Assembly: GCF_024808665.1 (NCBI RefSeq)
Contig: NZ_JANUBZ010000004.1
Coordinates: 310,001 to 374,000 of the forward strand
DNA length: 64,000 nt
Source: Mucilaginibacter empetricola
Lineage (GTDB): Bacteria > Bacteroidota > Bacteroidia > Sphingobacteriales > Sphingobacteriaceae
Reading direction: 5' to 3'
In this document: positions 48,444 through 57,408 of the stretch, piece after piece
Layout: each line of letters starts with the position of its first letter
How positions within the stretch are numbered: position 1 is the first letter of the stretch
Translations under genes and position numbers: made by a program
The notes under the pieces: generated by a model
The model's database searches: none
Seen by the model: only the letters and a program-made list of their open reading frames with translations
What the model was told of the DNA's origin: nothing

Positions 48444-50819
48444 TTATTCAACATTCTGTTGTTTAATTTCATGCAGTAACTCATTATAATCATATCGTTT
48501 GGCGAACGGTAATTTATTGTTGTACAATATTTTTACACGCAAAGCCTTCAGGCCCGAAATTCCTTGCAAATCTTCTAATTCCAGCAATTCAATTTCATCA
48601 TCCAGCATTTGTTTTGACTGTAAAAACTGAATGTAGGTAATGTATTCCCACTCTTCTTCCTTGTTTGAATACACAACCGTTAATTTTCCAACGGCAGTAA
48701 TGCGCTCATGAGTGCCTTTTACAAAAGCTTTATCTATTCTTTTCTTTACCACTTCAAACCTTGCATTATAAGCTCCGTCTACATCAAAATGTTTCTCATC
48801 TGTGCGGAAACGAATGGCTATAGGTGCGCTAAATACCAATATAAGCGAAGTTACCTCAAGCGGGTAGGGAAGATGAGCTTTTTGAAGTTGATGTTCTGCC
48901 TCCATTTCGCAAAGTACCTGTATTTGCCATAACCGCAGATTGTATAGGTCCGATAACTCAAATTTTCGATCAGGTGCTATTGATGACCCGATATATAAAC
49001 TATGTTCAATGCCATCGGTTTTAAACCGTTCATAATAATGCGGGAACCTGGCTTGGGCCTCTGCCTGGTCATGATCCAGCTTTAGCGCCATTCTCTCGTT
49101 TATGAGCGTGATGGTTTCGTCGTACTTTCTGCGATGTGTGTGAAAATCGCCGTTGTTTTTATCGCTATTGGAAAAATAATTGTCGATTAGCGGCGTAATA
49201 GGCAGCTGTGACGATATCGCTTCGTTAAACAAAGGATAAACTTTAACATCCAGAAAATGATTAAAGGATTGCTCGGTATCAGCTTTAAAGGTTGAATGGA
49301 GCTGAATAAGAATTTCGTTCAAATCATTTATATATTCCTTGGTTACCGCCTTAAAATCTGGTTGTAATTGCTGTAGCAGGGCCATTATGCTGGCAGCTTG
49401 TTTTTGCAAGTCGGTCTGCAAACAGTCATTCCGGGTTACGGATGAATCCTTAATGTCAATTTGCCCATAAAGGGGGTATACGTTTTCAAAAACTATCTCC
49501 TTTAGCGAGTAGCTTTTATTCAGGATTTTATTGTGAATAAATTTCAGTGCCTCCTTTTCAAACTTCCAATAAACACTGGGGTGAATGCTGGTGTATTCAA
49601 TTTGTATAAGGGCACGTACCTGGTTATTGAGATCGGTAAATTGCCTGTCGATAGTGTCGGTTAAAAAAGGCATTATGATATTTAGCCTGTTGGCATTGAT
49701 ACTGTTAAGCTGCCCTGCTTTATGCGAAATAACTTCGAAAACTGCTATCAGTTTATCGTTTTTTACAACGGGCGCCAATATAAAGCTTTTAATGCCTAGC
49801 GCGTTAAAGCGCTTTACAAAGCCATTGTCCTCACTTTTAGTCAGATGGGCCGCCACATTTGAAACAGCATAATAGGTTTTTTTTTCGATGAGATTGGTAA
49901 TCGCAGATGGACACAGGGCTTTGCCAGCTTCTTTTTCCTGGTCATCCGACAAAAGAAAACTCGAGACCCGTTGGTCAAAATTTACAGCGTTAAATGTGTG
50001 CTCTTTTGCATTATACGCCGAAAGACCAATATAAAGATCGGGAATATTAAAAATAGACCGAAAAATTGATTCCAGCTGTTGTTTTAATATTTCATTGCGT
50101 TCGCCCAGTAAAGTTTCTTTTAAGGTTGATACCGCATTTTCAACCGTTGCATCAAACAACGTTACAATAGCAAAGCCTTTAATGATCCAACTTTCCGGTG
50201 GAAATTTTTGTTTCCATAGTTTCAGGTCGTCAAAATTATCACGTAATAATTCAATATCCGTCTGTGAAATTGCCGGAGCATTTTCGGTAGGATTTAGCTC
50301 CAGAAAATCGCCATTATAGGTAATGCGGTAGTGTTTAATTACGCCTTCAGCTGTCGGGATATCGTAAAACAGTGGCCTTGTGAAATCAAAACTGGTACCA
50401 TAAAACCTGTTCATAATAAGACAACAGCTCATTATATACAACTGGTGCTCGTCAGAATCGCTGATATAAATATCAAATGGAGGGTTGGCCGAATTAAGGA
50501 TATCTTGCAGCCGTTTTGTTGGGTTAATCAACAAATGCTGGTAGGGGAGCGTAACTGCTTTTATTTCGTTATTAGTGAGCGCGGATGGAAAAAGTTCTGA
50601 TAATAGCAGACTAATAAGTTGCGGATTATTTTTAACCAGAGCTATATCAGTAATGCCGGTCTTAAATTCAGGGTATGGTTCAATTTCTTTGAGTATCTGT
50701 TTAGCCAGGCCATTACGGCTATCATTCGGCGATGCAGCCAATTGTTCCCAATGCTCAATTATTTTATTAAATGAGAATTGTAACTGGAAAGGGATTTCCG
50801 CTGGTTGCTTAAATTTCAT
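48444..50819 (-). CDS. large GAF-domain protein
   Basis: About 791 residues when started at 50819 (MKFKQPAEIPFQLQFSF); the frame open from 50852 would overlap the previous gene. A GAF-like ligand-binding domain occupies about 235-410 (LLGERNEILKQQLESIFRSIFNIPDLYIGLSAYNAKEHTFNAVNFDQ, FILAPVVKNDKLIAVFEVIS). The rest is mostly helical with no kinase or output domain that I recognise. It is in one run with the kinase-like outer-membrane protein upstream and the HD/Pycsar-like protein downstream, so it may be a cytoplasmic sensor for that set. Confidence 0.75.
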   Translation of the reverse strand: MKFKQPAEIPFQLQFSFNKIIEHWEQLAASPNDSRNGLAKQILKEIEPYPEFKTGITDIALVKNNPQLISLLLSELFPSALTNNEIKAVTLPYQHLLINPTKRLQDILNSANPPFDIYISDSDEHQLYIMSCCLIMNRFYGTSFDFTRPLFYDIPTAEGVIKHYRITYNGDFLELNPTENAPAISQTDIELLRDNFDDLKLWKQKFPPESWIIKGFAIVTLFDATVENAVSTLKETLLGERNEILKQQLESIFRSIFNIPDLYIGLSAYNAKEHTFNAVNFDQRVSSFLLSDDQEKEAGKALCPSAITNLIEKKTYYAVSNVAAHLTKSEDNGFVKRFNALGIKSFILAPVVKNDKLIAVFEVISHKAGQLNSINANRLNIIMPFLTDTIDRQFTDLNNQVRALIQIEYTSIHPSVYWKFEKEALKFIHNKILNKSYSLKEIVFENVYPLYGQIDIKDSSVTRNDCLQTDLQKQAASIMALLQQLQPDFKAVTKEYINDLNEILIQLHSTFKADTEQSFNHFLDVKVYPLFNEAISSQLPITPLIDNYFSNSDKNNGDFHTHRRKYDETITLINERMALKLDHDQAEAQARFPHYYERFKTDGIEHSLYIGSSIAPDRKFELSDLYNLRLWQIQVLCEMEAEHQLQKAHLPYPLEVTSLILVFSAPIAIRFRTDEKHFDVDGAYNARFEVVKKRIDKAFVKGTHERITAVGKLTVVYSNKEEEWEYITYIQFLQSKQMLDDEIELLELEDLQGISGLKALRVKILYNNKLPFAKRYDYNELLHEIKQQNVE

Positions 50820-50835
50820 ATTTAGTATAAAACTA

Positions 50836-53418
50836 TTAAAATTTATAGCCAATTGTTATATAAGGGTAGGTTCCCTCTTTAGAAAAGCCTACTACGCCCT
50901 GTATCAACACCAATTGAGCAGGTATTATATAAAAGCCACCACCATAACCGTCGTGCCATGCATTTGACGATTCGCCGGGTGTCCAAACACGGCCAACGTC
51001 ATTGAAGCCTACTATGCCTACGCTGCCCGGGGTTATATAGGATGTAAAATCAAATAATTTTAAATGTAATTCAAGGTTATCATATGCCATACTTTTACCC
51101 GTAAAGCGCCATATATAAAATCCGCGAAGATCTAAATCGCCCCCCAATTTTACCTGCTGATAATAATTCGCTTTGCCGGTCACTATGCCGCCGCCAATGC
51201 GGTTACCGATAACAAAGATAGAGTCCCTGTCGGGATTTAAATAGACGCTGAAATCGGTTAAGAATTTCCCAAAGGTGTGATCACTGATGTTAATACCGGT
51301 CATGCCCGCTGCTACGGTATTCCAGTAGATACCGTTATGTGGTATGATGCCTTTTGTCCGGGTATCGAGGGTTAAAGAGCCTATTATTCCTGTAAAAACC
51401 TGTGTGCTAAATACTTTTTGATCCGGATGTTCCAAATCATATTGATACAGATATCTGTCTTTGTTATCATTTTGGTTGCTGTTGTAATATTCTTCTACAA
51501 CGCCTAAACTTCCCACCCATTTGCCGTATTTATGGCGCAGGCGCAAGTCGGCAATTATATCGTCATAAATATTTCTGTAATATTCAATTTTTTGATTGCC
51601 GGAGTTTACGAAGACTGTATTGTTGCCAACTCCAAAAAAGTAACTGTTGTAGTTTGGTCCTTTTGATATAACGTTGGCAACCAAATCGTTATCGCCAATA
51701 ACCGATTTAAACTCGCCTTTGTAATTTAGTAACAAGGAGTTACTGCCAAAACCATAATCAATTGACAGGCTTTGCCTGGAAGAATAAGGCTCTTTTCTAA
51801 AGCCATGTTTTTCCAAAACAAATTCAGGAATAAGTTGAAAACCAAAGTCCTTGTCATAACTGGCCAGTAAAAGCGGTTGCAGATAATCGTACTTAAAACT
51901 AAATTTATGGTAACTGTTTACAGAGGTATCTGCCGCGGTTCTGATACGAGCCTGTGAGGAAGGCGGAAGATTGTTTTTTTCATCTGATCGATCATAAACA
52001 TACAATCTTGATTTGTTATGCAATGTGCTGTCTATGGTAAAAGTGTCTTCGTCATCGCCGCCAATCATCCGCACCGTTATTGGCGATGGTTTAGTGCCCG
52101 AAACTATAAATTGATCTTTTCCGCCGAAGCCATATAACCTTATTTCGTTGGTAACAGCGGGATCAAAAGTGCGCTGGTAAACAACTTTTTGAACCCGACC
52201 ATCTTTCTTTATTTTGTTTATAGTGACTAATAAACTTTTGTCGGGTTGATTTACTATTTCAATTTTCTCGCGTTTATCAGAAGCCGGTATTTCAACTGTT
52301 TTGGCCAGGAAACGGTAATAAGTTAAGCCTTGTTCGCTTAAAACGTTTCTGCGGGCTATCAGCTTTTTAATAATTTCGTTGCCGCTAAGTTTGAAAATAG
52401 TATCGGGCATTTGCTTAATAGCACGGGTTATTACTTCATCTGTTAATGTTTTTTGTACATAAGCAATTTCGGTTTTCCAATCCTGTTCGGAGAGGCTGTT
52501 TAAAAAGTACCTGTCAAAATACCGTGCATTGAGGTTCCACCGGTTAATTGACCGGATATGGTTTCCATAACTCTGGAATTTGGCCATTAGCAAATATTGC
52601 GACACGGCCCATGGCAAAAAACCATTGGCGCTATCGTAAACCTGATCCCGGTCTCTGGGTACAGGTTTATATAAAATCCCCTCGTCGTCTGTTGTCTTTT
52701 CCCAACGCCATTGATCCTCATGGCGATCCCAGTCGCCCAACAGCATATCCAACAAGCGAGCCCGTAAAACCAGGTGCTGGTCAACACGATTATCATTGTC
52801 GTCCTGAATTTTTCTTTGGGCTTTTGGGGTGTTATCCGTTTTGTCGGCGTCCAATGGTTCACGTTCTTCAAACAGAAATACCTGGTTGGCAAAGTCTTTT
52901 CTATATTTTCCTAAAGCGGGGTCATCGGGTACATAAACAACCTTGGGGTGGGCGTGCGGTATACCCAGTGCCTCCGCCATTATAGGCACCGTTAACGCAG
53001 CAAACGGATGTTCGGCTGATATTTGATCCTGTACAATGTCCCGGGCGATTGTGGGCCGTAAATTGGGCGGTAATACCTTTTCGGGGTATTTTTGAATTGT
53101 TCTTAAAACCCATTCCTGCCCGCTGCTGTCCTGTAACCTTAATGATTTGGTTTGCATACCTCCGCCAAGTTGCAGGATCTTTAATCCACCCTTTTCTTTT
53201 TCGAGATAAAAAACAGGGAGCTTGACCTTGGTTGCCCAAAGCTGGCGATAGTTTTCGCCAAATAGCATGCGGTGAAAACCGTTTACTTTATTGTAATCGG
53301 GCTCAATGGCAACTTTAATACTATCAGTTGATAGGTTTTGAGATTGCCCTTTTGAGTAAAGTATTGTTAGAATAATGGTTAAGAAAAAAACTTTTTTATA
53401 GGTATAAAATTTAAGCAT
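50836..53418 (-). CDS. kinase-like domain fused to a BamA/TamA (Omp85) outer-membrane barrel
   Basis: An 860-residue exported protein (VFFLTIILTILYSKGQSQ). The first 300 residues contain LRTIQKYPEKVLPP, then RARLLDMLLGDWDRHEDQWRW and YKPVPRDRDQVYDSANG. These resemble the catalytic loop (GDxDRHxxNW) and the metal-binding Asp region of atypical kinases such as HipA, CotH and FAM20. The C-terminal 350 residues are an Omp85-type barrel (LGGDLDLRGFYIWRFTGKSMAYDNLELHLKLF ... VVGFSKEGTYPYITIGYKF). The domain in front of the barrel is elsewhere annotated only as part of BamA/TamA-family proteins. Kinase activity is inference. It is the first gene of the minus-strand run. Confidence 0.78.
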   Translation of the reverse strand: MLKFYTYKKVFFLTIILTILYSKGQSQNLSTDSIKVAIEPDYNKVNGFHRMLFGENYRQLWATKVKLPVFYLEKEKGGLKILQLGGGMQTKSLRLQDSSGQEWVLRTIQKYPEKVLPPNLRPTIARDIVQDQISAEHPFAALTVPIMAEALGIPHAHPKVVYVPDDPALGKYRKDFANQVFLFEEREPLDADKTDNTPKAQRKIQDDNDNRVDQHLVLRARLLDMLLGDWDRHEDQWRWEKTTDDEGILYKPVPRDRDQVYDSANGFLPWAVSQYLLMAKFQSYGNHIRSINRWNLNARYFDRYFLNSLSEQDWKTEIAYVQKTLTDEVITRAIKQMPDTIFKLSGNEIIKKLIARRNVLSEQGLTYYRFLAKTVEIPASDKREKIEIVNQPDKSLLVTINKIKKDGRVQKVVYQRTFDPAVTNEIRLYGFGGKDQFIVSGTKPSPITVRMIGGDDEDTFTIDSTLHNKSRLYVYDRSDEKNNLPPSSQARIRTAADTSVNSYHKFSFKYDYLQPLLLASYDKDFGFQLIPEFVLEKHGFRKEPYSSRQSLSIDYGFGSNSLLLNYKGEFKSVIGDNDLVANVISKGPNYNSYFFGVGNNTVFVNSGNQKIEYYRNIYDDIIADLRLRHKYGKWVGSLGVVEEYYNSNQNDNKDRYLYQYDLEHPDQKVFSTQVFTGIIGSLTLDTRTKGIIPHNGIYWNTVAAGMTGINISDHTFGKFLTDFSVYLNPDRDSIFVIGNRIGGGIVTGKANYYQQVKLGGDLDLRGFYIWRFTGKSMAYDNLELHLKLFDFTSYITPGSVGIVGFNDVGRVWTPGESSNAWHDGYGGGFYIIPAQLVLIQGVVGFSKEGTYPYITIGYKF

Positions 53419-53474
53419 AAATCAATATGATTAGTTGGCTAAGACGCGTTATTAACAAAGTTTTTATTTATCAG

Positions 53475-53505
53475 CAAATATAATCTGTTTGCTATTTCAT
53501 GCCAA
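53475..53505 (-). promoter_or_regulatory. promoter of the kinase-like/Omp85 run
   Basis: Minus strand: TTG (53505-53503), a 20-nt spacer, and TATATTTG (53482-53475), a perfect TAnnTTTG box, 57 bp before the ATG. Confidence 0.6.
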
Positions 53506-53675
53506 TTTGTTGCTGCCTTAAGGGTAACTCATATCAGTCACAGACAAGGCCAAATCAATTCTGCCTAATTTACATAAAAATGATCTTTGTATAACATTGA
53601 AAATTTTATTGCCTTTTTTATGATAGATGGATGATATAATTGAGTTTAATAACAATTCAAATATCGGGCAATAAA

Positions 53676-54932
53676 TTATCTTTTTATTGGGGTATAATTT
53701 GCGGTTAAAGGTTTAATATCAGCAACACATCTGAAGCCAATGTGGTTAGATGCCGATCTGTAATCGCATTTACCGCGAGTGCCTACCATGTAGCGGGTGC
53801 AATATTGATCGGTGCACAAAAATGAGCCACCCCGTTGTACTTTCTTTTTAACATTGGGTTCGCCGGGGTCAAGAGAATTGGTTGGGCCGGTTGGGTTGTT
53901 TATTATCGTGTTGTTAGCAACCGTACCATAATAATCGGCTCGGTACCAGTCATTACACCATTGCCATACATTGCCCGCCATATCATACAAACCATAGCCA
54001 TTTGGCGGGAATTGTTTTACGGGCGCCACACCCACATAGCCATCTGTACCGGCATCTTTATTGGGGAATGATCCTTCAAAAATATTGGCCATCCATTTGC
54101 CTCCGGGTTTTAGCTGATTGCCCCAGGCATATAAATTGCCAGAGAGGCCTCCTCGCGCAGCAAATTCCCACTGGGCTTCGGTAGGTAAACGTTTGCCGGC
54201 CCATTTGGCATAGGCTACAGCATCTTCCCAGCAAACCTGCACCACCGGGTAATTATCTTTGCCCACAATATTACTATTGGGCCCGTTAGGATGGCGCCAG
54301 TTGGCACCCTTTACGTACGCCCACCATTGGGTATAATCATTTAGCTGAACTTTTTGATTTGGAGGAGTAAAGACCATTGAACCGGCTACCAGGTTTTCTT
54401 CCGGTGCATCAGGAAATTCTTCGTGAGTTGGTTTTTGTTCGGCTACGGTAACATAGCCTGTCGCCTTTATAAATGCAGCAAACTGTTTGTTGGTTACGTC
54501 GGTGGCATCCATCAAAAAAGCATTGACACTAACACGGTGAACAGGCCTGGCATCATCCATTTCTTCGTGACCGCCGCCATCCATTCCAACCGGGTTTATG
54601 CCGCCCATACTGAATTGGCCGCCGGTTATTAAAACCATTCCATTGGGTATAGTTTGATTATGCAGAGGCTTATTAAAAATGCTTTCTCTGAAATCGCGAC
54701 CACCGCCAGCCATAAAGGTGGCACTGTCGGACCGGTTTAATCCCGATGGCCTGCATACAGCAACATTTCTGAATGGAAACGATATTTTTTTTACACTGAA
54801 ACTTGCGTTTGCTACGGGTGCTGCCTGGTTGGATGCCTGCACCTGTGCGGCTTGTTTTTTTTGATCTTTACACGACAGTGCAAATAACAGAACGGCAAAT
54901 ACTATCCCTGCTTTACTGCTCATATTTATCAT
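53676..54932 (-). CDS. formylglycine-generating enzyme (SUMF1 type), lipoprotein
   Basis: About 418 residues, starting at 54932 (MINMSSKAG); a longer start at 55022 would overlap the previous gene. The signal ends in FALSCKD, a lipobox. The SUMF1 fold begins MVLITGGQFSMGG and ends NHIGFRC. The active-site pair is intact: in GGSFLCTDQYC the two Cys are spaced by five, as in Cys336/Cys341 of human FGE. It therefore very likely converts the sulfatase Cys to formylglycine rather than being one of the many catalytically silent SUMF1-like proteins. A sulfatase with a Cys-type active site is encoded at the head of the same operon. Confidence 0.9.
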   Translation of the reverse strand: MINMSSKAGIVFAVLLFALSCKDQKKQAAQVQASNQAAPVANASFSVKKISFPFRNVAVCRPSGLNRSDSATFMAGGGRDFRESIFNKPLHNQTIPNGMVLITGGQFSMGGINPVGMDGGGHEEMDDARPVHRVSVNAFLMDATDVTNKQFAAFIKATGYVTVAEQKPTHEEFPDAPEENLVAGSMVFTPPNQKVQLNDYTQWWAYVKGANWRHPNGPNSNIVGKDNYPVVQVCWEDAVAYAKWAGKRLPTEAQWEFAARGGLSGNLYAWGNQLKPGGKWMANIFEGSFPNKDAGTDGYVGVAPVKQFPPNGYGLYDMAGNVWQWCNDWYRADYYGTVANNTIINNPTGPTNSLDPGEPNVKKKVQRGGSFLCTDQYCTRYMVGTRGKCDYRSASNHIGFRCVADIKPLTANYTPIKR

Positions 54933-54967
54933 ATGCTTTTGCGAATTTGAATATACAACAAAAATAT

Positions 54968-55984
54968 TTAAGGGGTCGAAAAAATTGTTTTCCAGTCGTT
55001 CTTCATGCTTACTACGTGCCATTTATTTACCATTGCTGCATTTATGGAAGCGTTGTTTTTCTCCTGGTAAGCAAATTCGCGCACTGCATCATCGTGATTA
55101 ACCAACAATTGAAAGCTGGGATATTTACTCATTTGCGAATACTTGAGCATCTCAATATCGCCGCCGCTTTTTTCATTACCACTTGCAAAAACGGGTATTT
55201 TACCAATGTGCCACTGGATGTTTACCGGCTTGCCGCCCTTATCACAAATAGACGCGATCTTTCCTTCACGTAAAATGGTGCGACTGTCCTCATCAAATTT
55301 ATATTGAAGTTTTGTGCCGATGACCTGTTCGGACGGGATGCCGTAATATTTTACAGAAATTGATCTAACAAACTCAATGGTGCCGCCGGTGCAAATAAAT
55401 GTCTTAAAACCGTTGCTTCGTAAATAATCCAGCAGCTCCAATTGTGGTTGATACCTTGCATCTATCACAGGATGTATTTTTTTCTGAATAACATAATGGA
55501 CGGTGTCAAAATAAGCCTTTACTGATTTTTCAAATTCTTCTTCAGTTGTGCCGGATAAGGATTTTAAAATAGCTGCCGCTAAAGTAGATTCGTCAACAGT
55601 AGCCAGATAAGCTTTGTCTTTTTGAATGATGGCCTTGTAAGGCTGCTGCTGTGCCAATGAAGGATTTTTTTTGATCATTTTTTTAAAAGCAAGCTTGGCG
55701 TACTCCAACTCAATTGTGGGTTCTTCTGCCCATAAAGTGCCATCGTTATCAAAAGTAGCAATACGATCCTCCACCGGGATAAAACCCTTGCTGTTAGCTG
55801 TGGTTGCTTTTTGTACATAATCAATAATAGAACTTTTCAGCAGGCCATCATTCCATGACGGTAATGGGTCTGCTGCGCTTGCTTTTTTTATACCGTTGCC
55901 GTTTATAAATGATAAAACAGCAAGACTGCTTATTATCACCAGGAGTGCAATAAGCATTTGTTTTTTTTGGATATAGGTTTTCAT
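54968..55984 (-). CDS. exported HAD-superfamily phosphatase
   Basis: A 338-residue protein with an N-terminal membrane/signal segment (MLIALLVIISSLAVLSFI). HAD motif I is FDNDGTLWAEEP (Asp nucleophile) near residue 78, motif II TFICTGGT near 197, and motif IV ASGNEKSGGDIEML near 267. The cap is helical. It resembles the phosphoserine-phosphatase-like periplasmic proteins. Substrate unknown. It lies between BatD and FGE in the operon, 36 bp from FGE. Confidence 0.85.
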   Translation of the reverse strand: MKTYIQKKQMLIALLVIISSLAVLSFINGNGIKKASAADPLPSWNDGLLKSSIIDYVQKATTANSKGFIPVEDRIATFDNDGTLWAEEPTIELEYAKLAFKKMIKKNPSLAQQQPYKAIIQKDKAYLATVDESTLAAAILKSLSGTTEEEFEKSVKAYFDTVHYVIQKKIHPVIDARYQPQLELLDYLRSNGFKTFICTGGTIEFVRSISVKYYGIPSEQVIGTKLQYKFDEDSRTILREGKIASICDKGGKPVNIQWHIGKIPVFASGNEKSGGDIEMLKYSQMSKYPSFQLLVNHDDAVREFAYQEKNNASINAAMVNKWHVVSMKNDWKTIFSTP

Positions 55985-56061
55985 AGCAATTTTATTTAGT
56001 TGTATTTTTTTAGCATCATAACAAGGGTTTTAAACCCATCGTTATCTGTGATTTTTTAATT

Positions 56062-57408
56062 TTACTCCCATTCTGTTTGACTTGTAGAAATATGTTTATC
56101 CGCCTTTGACGGATCAATGCTCATTAATGCAGCCCGGTACTTTCTAATATTTCTTTTAAACTCTGCGCTCTTGTTATTAGCAGATTCATCTGCATATTGT
56201 TGCTTGTAATAAGCAGCCAGTTCCTCGTCAATATCAGCGGCATTACCCTCTCGTGCATTTTCTTGTATAGAAGCGGTATGTTTTACCGGGAAATGGTCCC
56301 ACCATTTATAAAGATTTCTTAATAGAGTTGAGTGCTCAGCCGATGATCTGTTGAATTTGCCAAACCAATATCTCTCACTCGTTAAATAAACTTTATATTG
56401 ATTGCTGAGCCATTTACCAAACTTAATGAGCATTCTCACCACAAAATAGAGCACACAAAGCGCCGCGAGGCTATACAAAGCAAAATAGTACCATAGGATG
56501 CCGTAAATCAAATAAGGCCCTTTTTTAACGTTGATGGTTGTCTTTACCGGAAGCGTGGCTTTCAGACTATCCTTTGCGGTTTTTAAAATTCCCAGATTTG
56601 GGTTGGTCGCTACATGAATTTTAACAACGGGGGTATTCCGTTTATAGACACGGCTGTTTATGGGGTTAAACCATTCAATAGTTGCCTGTGGGAATGTAAA
56701 GTTGCCTTCTTTTTCTAAAAGATAGGTTACGGATTGAATCCTTTGCCCGTTGGCATCATACTCGTCGCGGGTATCAGTAAGGGTTGAGGGTTGAGGGTAA
56801 ACGCTGCCCCAGCTTAAGCTATCGGTTTTTAACTCCGGAATGAACTGCGGCAAAGTGCCGCGGGCATTAATAGTGATGGTGCGCGTAACCACATCACCCA
56901 CCTTTAACCTGCTTAAACTTCTGCTCCATCTTTGCTCAATGGATACATCTTTGGCTACAAACCAATTGTCACTACTGAAATTTTTTGGTACAGGTTTAAC
57001 AATGTATGATAGTGCCTGCATTTTTACATTTATCCTTTGAGCCTTGGAGTCACCAACAGGAGGGGTTGTGGCTACTATGTTTATTGGCGGCAAGGTGTAA
57101 TGCCCTTCTTTATATGGAAATACAATGTAGTAAAAGGTAAGTCCCGCATAATTTTGCCCATTTATGGTAAATATGCCCGGTACTGTTTTGTCAAAAGGCA
57201 TAATAAAAGCGTTTGGAATTTGAAGATTATCAAACTCCAGCGGAGCAGTGTACCACGTGGCTGTTAAAACGCTTATGGTTATTTTAAAGGGCTGCTGGGC
57301 GTAAACTGTGCTGCGGTCCATCTGCGTTTGCACAAAGCACTTTACTTGTGCCCTTGCAATCAAAGCAGCATATAATAGTAAAACAAGTAGCAAATGTTTT
57401 TTTACCAT
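56062..57408 (-). CDS. batD: BatD family protein
   Basis: A 448-residue membrane protein with a signal peptide (HLLLVLLLYAALIARAQ), beta-sandwich repeats (YAQQPFKITISVLTAT; RTITINARGTLPQFIPELKTDSLSW), one transmembrane helix near residue 320 and a cytoplasmic tail. This is the BatD (aerotolerance) architecture. The Bat proteins are thought to act in periplasmic stress tolerance or protein complex handling. It overlaps the BatB gene by 7 bp. The chaperone-like role with MoxR is an inference from the family. Confidence 0.85.
   Translation of the reverse strand: MVKKHLLLVLLLYAALIARAQVKCFVQTQMDRSTVYAQQPFKITISVLTATWYTAPLEFDNLQIPNAFIMPFDKTVPGIFTINGQNYAGLTFYYIVFPYKEGHYTLPPINIVATTPPVGDSKAQRINVKMQALSYIVKPVPKNFSSDNWFVAKDVSIEQRWSRSLSRLKVGDVVTRTITINARGTLPQFIPELKTDSLSWGSVYPQPSTLTDTRDEYDANGQRIQSVTYLLEKEGNFTFPQATIEWFNPINSRVYKRNTPVVKIHVATNPNLGILKTAKDSLKATLPVKTTINVKKGPYLIYGILWYYFALYSLAALCVLYFVVRMLIKFGKWLSNQYKVYLTSERYWFGKFNRSSAEHSTLLRNLYKWWDHFPVKHTASIQENAREGNAADIDEELAAYYKQQYADESANNKSAEFKRNIRKYRAALMSIDPSKADKHISTSQTEWE

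Noticed and set aside
52548..52985. 145-codon plus-strand frame inside the kinase-like/Omp85 gene
   Set aside because: Antisense shadow of a protein with clear motifs.
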